A stretch of 64,000 nt of DNA, from positions 248,001 to 312,000 of the forward strand of contig JAJEBY010000016.1 of assembly GCA_022822305.1 (NCBI GenBank), written 5' to 3'. This stretch comes from Anaerolineae bacterium. GTDB taxonomy: Bacteria > Chloroflexota > Anaerolineae > Aggregatilineales > Phototrophicaceae. The notes under the pieces were generated by a model. That model saw nothing but the letters and a program-made list of their open reading frames with translations, was not told where the DNA came from and did not search any database. The position numbers and the translations under genes were made by a program. Positions 25,253 through 33,999 of this stretch are shown here, piece after piece (position 1 is the stretch's first letter; each line of letters begins with the position of its first letter).

Positions 25253-26230
25253 TTAAAACAACTTGTCCAGCGCGCTGATATCCATGTTGCCGCCGTCGGT
25301 CGCCGCCAATGCCGCCGCGCCCACCAGCGCCACATCGCCGCCGAGGGCCGCGCTCTCTATGCGCAATCCGTCCAGGTACGACTCGTCGAGCACGTGTTGC
25401 TTGACGGTTGCTCGCATTGGATCGAACAGCAGGGCGCCGGTCTTGGTCACGCCTCCGCCCAGCACGACGATCTCCGGATTGAACAGGTGCAGCGCGGCGA
25501 CGATGGCCAGCCCGATGATTCTCCCGGCGTACGCCAGCAATTCGATTGCCAAAGCATCGCCGGCGGCTGCGGCCGCTCCAACGACCTGGGCATCGACGTG
25601 AGCCAGTTCGCCGCCCACCAGCTCCGTTATCGTCGTTTGCCTGCCGGCGGCGATAGCCTGACGCGCCCGGCGGGCGATGGCCGGTCCCGCTGCTTCCAGC
25701 TCCACCGATGATACGCATTCATCGCCGACGAGAATCGGCATATGTCCGAGCTCGGCCGCCAGCCCCCCGCGCCCGGTCAAGAGCCGGCCGTCACAGATGA
25801 CGCCGGAGCCGATTCCGGTGCTAATGGTGATGTAAACGACGTGGCGATGGCCCTGCGCGGCGCCTTTGCTGGCTTCCGCCAGAGCCGCGACATTGGCGTC
25901 ATTGCCGACGAAAACGGGCAAGCCGAATTCGGCGCTGATGATGTCGGCCAGCGGAACATCATGCCAGCCGGGCAGGTTTGGCGGCGCGATAATCACGCCC
26001 GTCTTCGGGTTCAACGGTCCCGGCGACGAGATGCCGATGCCGGCTGCGTCGCGGCGGTCGCTCGGCATGACTTTGTCAATGTATGTCATAAGTCGTTCAA
26101 GTGTCGGCGCCAAGCCGTCGTTGGCGCGCGTCAAGGTATTCTCGCGCTGCAACAAGTTTAAGTTGTGGTCAAATCGCCCCGTCCGAATCTGTGTGCCGCC
26201 CAAGTCTGCGGCGATATACGTTGTGGCCAT
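25253..26230 (-). CDS. ROK-family sugar kinase (glucokinase-like)
   Basis: Sugar kinase of the ROK (repressor, ORF, kinase) family, probably phosphorylating glucose or a related hexose. The 325-residue product has the ATP phosphate motif AADLGGTQIRTG, the substrate segment GNDANVAALAEA, ISTGIGSGVI and ELGHMPI. It has no N-terminal helix-turn-helix, so it is a kinase rather than a repressor. The zinc motif that normally follows (C-G-C-x-x-x-G-C-x-E) is replaced by the shorter ECVSSVELEAAG, with a single Cys. This is unusual and may mean a zinc-free fold or changed specificity. Divergent from mutS across a 128-base gap. Confidence 0.9.
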   Translation of the reverse strand: MATTYIAADLGGTQIRTGRFDHNLNLLQRENTLTRANDGLAPTLERLMTYIDKVMPSDRRDAAGIGISSPGPLNPKTGVIIAPPNLPGWHDVPLADIISAEFGLPVFVGNDANVAALAEASKGAAQGHRHVVYITISTGIGSGVICDGRLLTGRGGLAAELGHMPILVGDECVSSVELEAAGPAIARRARQAIAAGRQTTITELVGGELAHVDAQVVGAAAAAGDALAIELLAYAGRIIGLAIVAALHLFNPEIVVLGGGVTKTGALLFDPMRATVKQHVLDESYLDGLRIESAALGGDVALVGAAALAATDGGNMDISALDKLF

Positions 26231-26358
26231 CCTTGCGATTCCTCCAGCCCAGACCCTGCATAGTCTCGGACCGCTTGAAGCCCGTCATTGACCTTGCTAG
26301 AATAACATGGTTCCCCGCGAGAATTAAGCGCGATACAAAGGGCGACAGGTAAGCGGCC

Positions 26359-28962
26359 ATGGCGCGTGTCACACCGATGCGGCGGCAGTATCTCGAAATC
26401 AAGAGCCAATATCCCGATTGCATCTTGATGTTCCGCATGGGCGATTTCTACGAAATGTTCGATGAAGACGCTGAAGTTGCCGCGCGCGAACTCGATATTG
26501 CCTTGACCGCCCGCGCGCACAGCAAAGGCGGCGCCAAGATTCCCATGGCGGGCGTGCCCTATCACGCCGTCGACGGCTATATCGCCAAACTCATCGAAAA
26601 GGGCTTTCACGTCGCGGTCTGTGATCAGATCACCGAACCAACCGGCCGCGGCATCGTCGAGCGCGAAGTGACGCGGGTGATGACGCCGGGCACCGTCCTC
26701 GAACCGGCGCTGCTGGACGACGGCAAACCCAATTATCTGATGGCAATACTGCCCGTCGGCGATGTGGAAAGCGGACACTGGACACAAGCGGGCATCGCCT
26801 ACGTCGATATCTCAACAGGTGAGTTCTGCGCCACGCAGCTCGATGGCGACACCGTCGGATTGGCGGTCTTTGAAGAACTGGCGCGCATTGATCCGCGCGA
26901 AGTCATCGTGCCCGAGAGTTGGCGCGAGCGCGGCGTAACCTTGCCCGACGGCATCCATCTCAGCGCGGTGCAAGACTGGACATTCGAATACGCTGGCGCC
27001 GAGCAATTGCTCTGCGATCATTTCCGGGTGAAGACCCTGGATGGTTTCGGCTTGAAAGGGCAGAACATTGCCATAGCGGCGGCCGGCGGCGCTCTGCAGT
27101 ATTTGCGCGCCACCCAGCGATCGTCGCTCGATCAACTGGCCAGCCTTCGATGCTATTCCACCGCCTCTTTCATGGTGCTGGACCAATTCACGCGTCGAAA
27201 TCTGGAATTGGTCCAATCCATCCGCCAACGCAAGAGCAAGGGTAGTCTGCTGGATATCCTCGATCGCACAGTCACGAGTATGGGCGCCCGCATGCTTCGC
27301 TCCTGGCTCAATCAGCCCTTGCTGGATGTCAACCGGCTGAATGCGCGCCTGGATGCGGTCGAAGCGCTGGCGAGCAGCGACTCGCTGCGGGAAGACATTG
27401 CTTCCGAGCTGAAACAGGTCGCTGATATCGAGCGACTGACCAACCGCATCGTGATCGACAAAGCGGGCGCGCGCGAACTGCTGGCCTTGCAAGACGCGCT
27501 GGCGGTCGTTCCGCGATTGCGCGAATTGATCGCGGATAGCGTCAGCCTCGCCGCCATCGCCGAGCGTCTCGATCCCTGCCCGGTTGTGAACAACCTGATT
27601 GGCGCTTCCATCGCCGAAGACGCGCCCACGGCATTTGGCGCCATAGGCACGATTCGCGCCGGTTATTCGCAACAGCTCGACAATATCCTTGATGCCACCC
27701 AGGAAGCGCGTGACTGGATCGCCAATCTTGAATCGCACGAGCGTCGCCGCACCGGCATCGCCAGCATCAAAGTCAGTTTCAACAAAGTCTTCGGCTATTA
27801 CATTGAAGTCACCAAGGCGCATAGCGACAAAGTGCCGGACGACTATGTGCGCAAGCAGACCCTGGTAAACGCCGAGCGCTACATCACGCCGGAACTCAAG
27901 CAATACGAAACGCAGGTGCTGAACGCCGAAGAAGAGATCCTCGCCACCGAACGCGAGCTTTTCGCCGATATCTGTCGGCAAATCGCGCGCCAACGCGAAA
28001 CCATGCTCAAGACCGCCCGCGCCATCGCCTACCTGGATGCCTTTCTCTCACTGGCTTCTGTGGCCATGCGCGAAGGGTACGTCCGTCCGCAACTGAGCGA
28101 AGACGACCAACTGGAAATCGATGCGGGGCGTCATCCAGTAGTTGAGAAACTGCTGGAGACCTCGAGCCGCTATGTGCCCAACGACAGCCATTTTGATCTG
28201 GCCGGACGCATCCACATCATCACCGGACCCAATATGTCCGGCAAATCTACTTACATTCGACAGGTGGCGCTGATCACGCTGATGGCGCAGATTGGCAGTT
28301 TCGTGCCGGCGGACGCGGCGCGTATTGGCATCGTCGATCGCATCTTCGCTCGCATCGGCGCTCAAGACGAAATCCATGCCGGACAAAGCACATTCATGGT
28401 CGAAATGGTGGAGACAGCGCGCCTGCTCTCCGGCAGCACCAGGCGCAGCTTGCTGATCCTGGATGAAATCGGCCGCGGCACCTCTACCTATGACGGGCTG
28501 GCCATCGCGCGCTCCGTGATCGAATACATTCACAACAATCCGCGCCTCAACTGTCGCACGCTTTTCGCCACCCACTATCATGAATTGACCGAGTTGCCCA
28601 ATATCCTGCCGCGCACGATTAACTACAATGTCGTTGTCGCCGAGCAAGGCGACGAAATTGTCTTTCTGCACAAACTCCTGCCCGGCGGCGCCGATCAAAG
28701 CTACGGCGTTCACGTGGCGCAGCTGGCCGGCATCCCGCGCTCAGTGGTGGATCGCGCTCGAGAATTGCTGGTGCAGTTGGAACAAGATAGTGGCGACTTT
28801 TCATTGAAGCTGCCGAAATCCACCACGCAGCAATTGAGTTTCTTCGACGCGCCGGAACACCCGGTCATCGCTGCCCTGCGGTCGCTGGAGATCGACAGCC
28901 TGAGTCCCTTGGAAGCGCTGACCCAACTCTATGAACTTAAGCGGATGGCGACAGACGACTAG
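26359..28962 (+). CDS. mutS: MutS, DNA mismatch recognition ATPase
   Basis: Mismatch-repair protein that binds mispairs and signals to MutL. The 867-residue product is full length. It has the mismatch-binding FYEMF motif (GDFYEMFDEDAE) near residue 30, connector, lever and clamp domains (KVFGYYIEVTKAH in the middle), and the C-terminal ABC ATPase with Walker A GPNMSGKSTYIRQ, signature region STFMVEMVET, Walker B LLILDEIGRGTSTYDGLA and the ATHYHEL histidine. The dimerisation tail is present. ATG 26359 is consistent with the family N-terminus. The sulfotransferase gene begins at the base after the stop codon, so the two are read together. Confidence 0.98.
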   Translation: MARVTPMRRQYLEIKSQYPDCILMFRMGDFYEMFDEDAEVAARELDIALTARAHSKGGAKIPMAGVPYHAVDGYIAKLIEKGFHVAVCDQITEPTGRGIVEREVTRVMTPGTVLEPALLDDGKPNYLMAILPVGDVESGHWTQAGIAYVDISTGEFCATQLDGDTVGLAVFEELARIDPREVIVPESWRERGVTLPDGIHLSAVQDWTFEYAGAEQLLCDHFRVKTLDGFGLKGQNIAIAAAGGALQYLRATQRSSLDQLASLRCYSTASFMVLDQFTRRNLELVQSIRQRKSKGSLLDILDRTVTSMGARMLRSWLNQPLLDVNRLNARLDAVEALASSDSLREDIASELKQVADIERLTNRIVIDKAGARELLALQDALAVVPRLRELIADSVSLAAIAERLDPCPVVNNLIGASIAEDAPTAFGAIGTIRAGYSQQLDNILDATQEARDWIANLESHERRRTGIASIKVSFNKVFGYYIEVTKAHSDKVPDDYVRKQTLVNAERYITPELKQYETQVLNAEEEILATERELFADICRQIARQRETMLKTARAIAYLDAFLSLASVAMREGYVRPQLSEDDQLEIDAGRHPVVEKLLETSSRYVPNDSHFDLAGRIHIITGPNMSGKSTYIRQVALITLMAQIGSFVPADAARIGIVDRIFARIGAQDEIHAGQSTFMVEMVETARLLSGSTRRSLLILDEIGRGTSTYDGLAIARSVIEYIHNNPRLNCRTLFATHYHELTELPNILPRTINYNVVVAEQGDEIVFLHKLLPGGADQSYGVHVAQLAGIPRSVVDRARELLVQLEQDSGDFSLKLPKSTTQQLSFFDAPEHPVIAALRSLEIDSLSPLEALTQLYELKRMATDD

Positions 28963-29754
28963 ATGATCGATTCCAAGACCATTGTGATAGCCACCCATCG
29001 CCGCTCCGGCACCCACTGGACGATTGACGCCTTGCGCAACAACAGCCCGGACGTCTGCGAGCAATTCCTGACGCTGGAACGCATCTCCCCTCAGCACGAC
29101 TCCCCGCTGCCGCTAGCCGAGTTCCGCAGACAATTAGACGCATTGGAAAATCGCGTGCTGATCAAAGCGCACGATTTGCCGTCGGCGGGATCCTTCGACG
29201 GTGAATCCGAGCGCGACTTTGCTCGGCAACTCATGCGTCAATCGCCGGTAATCTATGTGCACCGCGACGGCCGCGATGTGATGGTTTCGCTCTACCACTA
29301 TTTGCGCTCCTTCAGCGAGACCGCGCGCAGCCAGACCTTTGCGGAATTCTTGCGCTCCGAATCGACCCTGGACGGAGAGACGACCTGCATGAGCCGCCCC
29401 GCCTATTGGGCGCATCATGCCCGCGCCTGGCTTCGCCAGCCAAACCTGCTGCCCGTTTCGTATTCGGCGCTAGAATCGGACTACGATTCGGTATTGCGCG
29501 CAATGGCTGATTTTCTTGGCGTCAGGCTGCGTCGCTCCCCGCGCTCGATCACACTGCCGGGCGCGCAAGCCTCACCGACTTTATTCGACAAAGCGCGCTG
29601 GAAACTGGGCCTGCGGCGCGAGCGGCTCTCGTCAGCGGTGCAGCCGCGACGCGGCAGCAGCGGCGACTGGCGCAACCACTTCGACGAGAACGACTTGGCA
29701 TTCTTCATGTCCGAGGCGGGTGACATGATGCGGGAACTCGCCTACAAGAATTAG
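28963..29754 (+). CDS. PAPS-dependent sulfotransferase (cytosolic SULT-like)
   Basis: 263-residue sulfotransferase transferring sulfate from PAPS to a hydroxyl or amine acceptor. The 5'-phosphosulfate loop appears as RRSGTHWT near residue 14 (family PKSGTTW, so the catalytic Lys is Arg here). The 3'-phosphate motif is YVHRDGRDVMVSLYHY near 98. The C-terminal nucleotide loop RRGSSGDWRNHF near 228 matches the RKGxxGDWKNHF element of eukaryotic-type SULTs. A conserved histidine is plausible at KAHDLP. The acceptor is unknown. The ATG at 28963 follows the mutS stop with no spacing, an odd partnership suggesting later insertion of the gene behind mutS. Confidence 0.88.
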   Translation: MIDSKTIVIATHRRSGTHWTIDALRNNSPDVCEQFLTLERISPQHDSPLPLAEFRRQLDALENRVLIKAHDLPSAGSFDGESERDFARQLMRQSPVIYVHRDGRDVMVSLYHYLRSFSETARSQTFAEFLRSESTLDGETTCMSRPAYWAHHARAWLRQPNLLPVSYSALESDYDSVLRAMADFLGVRLRRSPRSITLPGAQASPTLFDKARWKLGLRRERLSSAVQPRRGSSGDWRNHFDENDLAFFMSEAGDMMRELAYKN

Positions 29755-29908
29755 CTATGTAGTTCATTCCATGGCGGAGATTTGTCTCGACTTGAATTCA
29801 ACAGGACAAGCGCGCCGAATCTCGCTTCAGCAAAGCGCTATTGCGATCGAGCTTCCGTCCGCAGTGGACGCTTCCAGCTCCAGGGCCAGGGACACGAGAT
29901 TTGTACTA

Positions 29909-30952
29909 TCAATCGCCGCCCGGGACATGCGCCGCCTCCGGCCGAGCCGGGGGAATCGCGGCCTCTTCTTCCTCAAGCAGCCCCTCGGACAGCAATACGC
30001 GCTTGAACGAGACGATCGCGACTTCGATCATGTCCAGGCCGGGTTCGTTGGTGGTCAAATGCTGTAAGGCCAAATTAGGCCGGATCATGAAGCGAATCCA
30101 GGCCTTGTCGAGATTGGCGGCCGTGTACTTCAAAAACTCGTAGGCGACGCCGGCGATGACGGGAATGAACAGCACGCGCGACAGAATCAGCAGCGCAAAT
30201 GGCGGCCGCCCGATCAACGAAAACAAAAACACGCTGACGAAGACAACGGTGAGCAGAAATGCCGTGCCGCAGCGCGGATGCTCGATGGGGTGTTGACTGA
30301 CTATCTCGGGCAGCAAGTCGTCGCCGGCTTCATAGGCATTAATAGTCTTGTGCTCAGCGCCATGATAAGCGAAGATGCGCCTGCCGTCAGTCGTGCGACC
30401 GACAAACCAAATGTACACCACCAGAATAGTCAGCTGCACCACGCCTTCAATCAGATTGATGACCAAGGCGTCAAACCCGATTGGCAGGGCTTGGTAGGCC
30501 AGGAAGTTCCCGCCGCCGTTTTCGAGGACAACTTCGTTTCCATCTTCATCCAGCACTATCTCTTCAGCAGTTGTACTCAAGCCCAGTGCGCTGCCGATGC
30601 CGGTCGCGGCCGTCGTCGGCAGCAGGAAGAATATCCCGATGCCGATAATCAGCGAGATTCCAATGGTCAACCAACCGATGGGTCCGTGAAAGCTGATGTC
30701 GTCTTCGTCGTCGAGCGCCACGTCAGCCGACCACATCAGCGCGCGAATGCCCAGCCCCATCGCATCCCAAAGCCCGATCAGTCCGCGGAGGAAGGGCGTG
30801 CGAGCGATGCGGCCGCGATACAGCCTGGCGCTCAACGGCTGCTCGTGGATCACAATCTGGCCCTGGGGATTGCGAACGGCCACCGCCATCGAGTGCGCGC
30901 CGCGCATCATCACGCCTTCGATCACGGCTTGCCCGCCGTATGAGAATTTCAT
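29909..30952 (-). CDS. yqhQ: YqhQ-like DUF1385 membrane protein
   Basis: DUF1385 family protein of unknown biochemical role, known as YqhQ in Bacillus. The 347-residue product begins with the family signature YGGQAVIEGVMMRG and keeps AEHKTINAYEAGDDL and HPRCGTAFLL. It has four or five membrane segments and ends with a basic/acidic tail. Two extra hydrophobic spans around an acidic loop (VLDEDGNEVVLENGG) lie in the middle. ATG 30952 puts the signature at the very N-terminus as in relatives; a TTG at 31012 would add 20 residues. A strong promoter lies about 150 bases upstream. Confidence 0.9.
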   Translation of the reverse strand: MKFSYGGQAVIEGVMMRGAHSMAVAVRNPQGQIVIHEQPLSARLYRGRIARTPFLRGLIGLWDAMGLGIRALMWSADVALDDEDDISFHGPIGWLTIGISLIIGIGIFFLLPTTAATGIGSALGLSTTAEEIVLDEDGNEVVLENGGGNFLAYQALPIGFDALVINLIEGVVQLTILVVYIWFVGRTTDGRRIFAYHGAEHKTINAYEAGDDLLPEIVSQHPIEHPRCGTAFLLTVVFVSVFLFSLIGRPPFALLILSRVLFIPVIAGVAYEFLKYTAANLDKAWIRFMIRPNLALQHLTTNEPGLDMIEVAIVSFKRVLLSEGLLEEEEAAIPPARPEAAHVPGGD

Positions 30953-31098
30953 TTCTTCCGGAGCGCGTTTTCCTTTGTTGTCCAATGCGTTTCCTCGAGT
31001 CTTACGCTGCAATGCAATTGAGGACTTGATTCAGCGCCTTCCCTGTGAACGATTGCTATGGAAGGCTGCCGGACGCCATCCGGTCTGGGCAATGCCAC

Positions 31099-31127
31099 AA
31101 TATACGCCGCTTGCTGATTGTGGTCAA
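31099..31127 (-). promoter_or_regulatory. Strong sigma-70 promoter of yqhQ
   Basis: Minus strand: TTGACC (31127-31122), exactly 17 bases, then TATATT (31104-31099). This is one of the best promoter matches in the window. It gives a leader of about 140 bases before yqhQ and makes yqhQ independent of recJ, which ends at 31184. Confidence 0.7.
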
Positions 31128-31183
31128 GCTGAAACCGCGCGCTTGCTCTGCGCTTGTATGCGCCATGCATGCGCAACTGAGCA

Positions 31184-32893
31184 TTAGATTCGCTCGGCCG
31201 GTCGGATATCCAACAAGCGCATTTGCAGCGTACGGCGGCCGTTCCATTCGTTCAATTCAGCGTGAAAGGCCGCGTCAATGTTGCGAGGCATTCGCCGCGC
31301 CCAATCGCCCATTCCGAAACCAATGGCGTCAATGGGACGTCCCGCAGAATCACGCAGCTTTAGCTTGAGATGCTTGCCGTCTTGCCCGACGCCGCGACAC
31401 GAAGCGACTTGCAGTTCGCGGCTCATGAAGCTGACCGGCGGATTGCGGTGACCAGTGGGTTCGAGCGCTTCAAGACCACGCACCAGATCTTCGGTCACCT
31501 CCGCCAAGCTGATTTCCAGATCCAGTTCGAGATTTGGACGCAGTTGCCGATGCGCAAGCGCTTGCCTTGCCCTCGCCTCCAGCGATTCTCGGAGCAAGTC
31601 GATATTGCTGTTGTCCACGGTAAAACCCGCCGCCATCGCATGGCCGCCGTGACGGATCAACAAATCTGCGCATTCATCCAGCGCCGCAGTGATATCAAAT
31701 TCCGGGATGCTGCGGCAAGACGCTCGGCTCACGTCGTCGCCGAACTCCAGGATTACCGAGGGCCGGTAATATCGCTCAGACAAGCGTCCGGCGACCAGAC
31801 CCACAATGCCCGGATGAAAATCACGATCGCCCGCGAAAATCAGCATCGGCTCATCGTCGCCATCAAACCGCTCTGATATGACGTCCTGCGCCTGGCTGGT
31901 CAATTCCTGTCGGAACGAATTAAGGCGCTGCAAAACCTCTGCAATTGGGGTGGCCTCAGCCTCGCTCGGGGCCATGAGCAGATCGAATGCCGTCATGGCC
32001 GATCCCAAACGACCTGCGGCATTGATGCGCGGTCCCAAGACGAAGCCGATATCCGCAGCGCCGATGCTGCCCGCCCGCAACCCCGCCACCTTAGCCAGCG
32101 CCGCGATGCCCGGCCGGCGCATCTCATTGATGGTCACCAGTCCGTGAACCAAGAGCCGGCGGTTGAGCGGATCGTTCAAGGGCACGATGTCGGCAACCGT
32201 GCCCAACGCCACCAGGTCGAGCAGATCGGATACGCGCAAATCTCGGGGATAACTGTCGCGGTCATTCTGCCAGCGCTCGAGCAGCAGCGCTTTCGCCAAC
32301 ATGAAGGCGACTCCTACGCCGGCCAGGTTTTTGTTGTCATCGGGGGCATCGCGCTTGGGATTGATCACGGCCAGCGCCGCCGGCAGCTCCGGCCCGAGCG
32401 AATGGTGGTCGGTGACAATGATATCGAGCCCCGCGCGCCGTCCCGCTTCAACTTCCGCCACGGCGCGAATGCCACAGTCGACGGTGATAACCAAACTGAC
32501 GCCTTTCGCCGCCAGCTTCTGCAGCGCTGTAGCGTTCAGTCCATAACCTTCGTCTACGCGGTCCGGGATATAGGGTACGACGTGAGCGCCCAATTCCTTG
32601 AGCACCTGCGTCAGCAGCGCCGTCGCGCAAACGCCATCGGCATCGAAATCGCCGTAAACCGCGATCGATTCTCCGCTACCTATTGCTGCCGTGACGCGAT
32701 CGAGGGCGATTTCTATATCAGTCAGCGCAAACGGATTGTCAATGTTCCCGGTCGAATCCAAGAATCGCGAGGCGCTTTCACGATCTTCAAATCCGCGATT
32801 ATGCAGCGCCTGCGCAAGGATCGGACTGAACTCGTCAAAGTGACGCAGCCATTCGTCAGGCGCCGGGCGCGCCACAACCCACTTCTTTTGCAT
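31184..32893 (-). CDS. recJ: RecJ, single-stranded-DNA-specific 5'-3' exonuclease
   Basis: Exonuclease acting in RecFOR recombination, mismatch repair and base excision repair. The 569-residue protein contains the DHH phosphoesterase motifs: YGDFDADGVCATALL (motif I), VDCGIRAVAEV (II), VTDHHSLGPELP (III, with DHH) and a later LGPRINAAGRLGSA. Its DHHA1 segment includes RHGGHAMAAGFTV, and the RecJ OB-fold follows at the C-terminus. Length is normal. ATG 32893 is used; TTG 32905 is possible. Divergent from fmt with its own promoter in the 77-base gap. Confidence 0.97.
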   Translation of the reverse strand: MQKKWVVARPAPDEWLRHFDEFSPILAQALHNRGFEDRESASRFLDSTGNIDNPFALTDIEIALDRVTAAIGSGESIAVYGDFDADGVCATALLTQVLKELGAHVVPYIPDRVDEGYGLNATALQKLAAKGVSLVITVDCGIRAVAEVEAGRRAGLDIIVTDHHSLGPELPAALAVINPKRDAPDDNKNLAGVGVAFMLAKALLLERWQNDRDSYPRDLRVSDLLDLVALGTVADIVPLNDPLNRRLLVHGLVTINEMRRPGIAALAKVAGLRAGSIGAADIGFVLGPRINAAGRLGSAMTAFDLLMAPSEAEATPIAEVLQRLNSFRQELTSQAQDVISERFDGDDEPMLIFAGDRDFHPGIVGLVAGRLSERYYRPSVILEFGDDVSRASCRSIPEFDITAALDECADLLIRHGGHAMAAGFTVDNSNIDLLRESLEARARQALAHRQLRPNLELDLEISLAEVTEDLVRGLEALEPTGHRNPPVSFMSRELQVASCRGVGQDGKHLKLKLRDSAGRPIDAIGFGMGDWARRMPRNIDAAFHAELNEWNGRRTLQMRLLDIRPAERI

Positions 32894-32933
32894 TGTAGAC
32901 CGCAAGTGGAATCTCTCCTAAAATACCAAATCG

Positions 32934-32962
32934 ATACTACCATTTAGACTCGCGAGGAACAA
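32934..32962 (-). promoter_or_regulatory. Candidate recJ promoter
   Basis: Minus strand: TTGTTC (32962-32957), 17-base spacer ending TGG, then TAGTAT (32939-32934). The TGn before the -10 strengthens an otherwise moderate match. It lies in the divergent recJ-fmt gap, 41 bases from the recJ start. Confidence 0.45.
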
Positions 32963-32970
32963 GCCAACCG

Positions 32971-33894
32971 ATGGCGCGAATCGTATTCATGGGCACTCCG
33001 GATTTCGCCTTGCCCAGCTTGCGTGTGCTGCTGGAATCGCAGGATGTTGTGGCGGTGGTCACCCAGCCGGATCGCCCGGCCGGCCGCAAGCGACAGTTGC
33101 GCGCGTCGCCGGTCAAACAATTCGCGCTTAACGCGGACTTGCCGGTGTTGCAGCCAGCTCGGATCCGTGACGCCGATGCGACTGCGGCGCTGCAAGGCCT
33201 CGACGCCGATGTCTTTGTCGTCGCGGCTTACGGGCAGATCCTGCCCCGCAGCGTCCTTGATATCCCGCGCGTCGCCTGCCTCAACGTCCATGCCTCGCTT
33301 CTGCCCCGATGGCGCGGCGCCGCTCCCATTCAAGCGGCCATCCTGGCTGGCGATCAAGAAACGGGAGCGACCATAATGGTGATGGATGAGGGCTTGGATA
33401 CGGGCCCCCTGGTGGCGCAGCGACCGATAACGATTGACGCGGCGGAAACCGGGCAGAGCCTGCACGACAGGCTGGCCGTGCTTGGCGCCGAATTGCTGGC
33501 GGCGTGTTTGCCCAGCGTCCTCGACGGTTCAATTGCGCCCGCTGCCCAAGACGCATCGCGAGCGACTTACGCGCCGTCAATCAAGAAAGACCAAGGCGCT
33601 CTGGATTGGACGCGGCCGGCCGCCGAGATCGAACGAAAAGTTCGCGCATTCACGCCCTGGCCTGGGACCTTCACGCGCTGGAATGATATGACGCTCAAAA
33701 TCCACGGCGGCTACGATGACGCCGGAGTCGCGCCATTTGGCACGGTTGTCGAACGGGGCGGCAGCGTAGCGATCGGTACCGGCCGCGGGCTGTATTTTCC
33801 AACTGAATTGCAGCTTGCTGGCAAAAGGCGTCAGTCGATTGCCGTTTTTCTGAACGGTCACGGCGACTTCATCGGCAGCATCCTGCGCAGCTAG
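32971..33894 (+). CDS. fmt: Fmt, methionyl-tRNA formyltransferase
   Basis: Transfers a formyl group from 10-formyl-THF to initiator Met-tRNA. The 307-residue product opens with MARIVFMGTPDFALPSL, the family N-terminus. It carries the catalytic loop NVHASLLPRWRGAAPI (with conserved Asn and His) and MDEGLDTGP, and the C-terminal OB domain begins around ATYAPSIKKDQGALDW. All expected motifs are present and length is normal. It lies divergent from recJ and upstream of the MATE gene with a 105-base gap. Confidence 0.97.
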   Translation: MARIVFMGTPDFALPSLRVLLESQDVVAVVTQPDRPAGRKRQLRASPVKQFALNADLPVLQPARIRDADATAALQGLDADVFVVAAYGQILPRSVLDIPRVACLNVHASLLPRWRGAAPIQAAILAGDQETGATIMVMDEGLDTGPLVAQRPITIDAAETGQSLHDRLAVLGAELLAACLPSVLDGSIAPAAQDASRATYAPSIKKDQGALDWTRPAAEIERKVRAFTPWPGTFTRWNDMTLKIHGGYDDAGVAPFGTVVERGGSVAIGTGRGLYFPTELQLAGKRRQSIAVFLNGHGDFIGSILRS

Positions 33895-33999
33895 ATCGCG
33901 CGAGATGATTGGACCGCGCAGTTGCCGCGCCCGGCTACTGTCCGGCGGCGCAGATGAAACCAGCAGACCATCAACCGATTGGAGCGTCGTGCAGACGAG

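Noticed and set aside
26812-27993. 393-codon open frame antisense to mutS, and similar long antisense frames at 17218-18381 and 15416-16399
   Set aside because: They lie wholly inside well-supported genes on the other strand. Their composition mirrors the codon bias of the real genes, with no recognisable motifs.
29755-29908. Short hairpin (CGTCC-GCAGT-GGACG) between the sulfotransferase gene and yqhQ as a terminator
   Set aside because: Only five base pairs and no T-run on either strand.
30953-31183. Possible 75-codon gene between recJ and yqhQ
   Set aside because: No ribosome-binding site, mixed composition, and it would cross the yqhQ promoter and leader.
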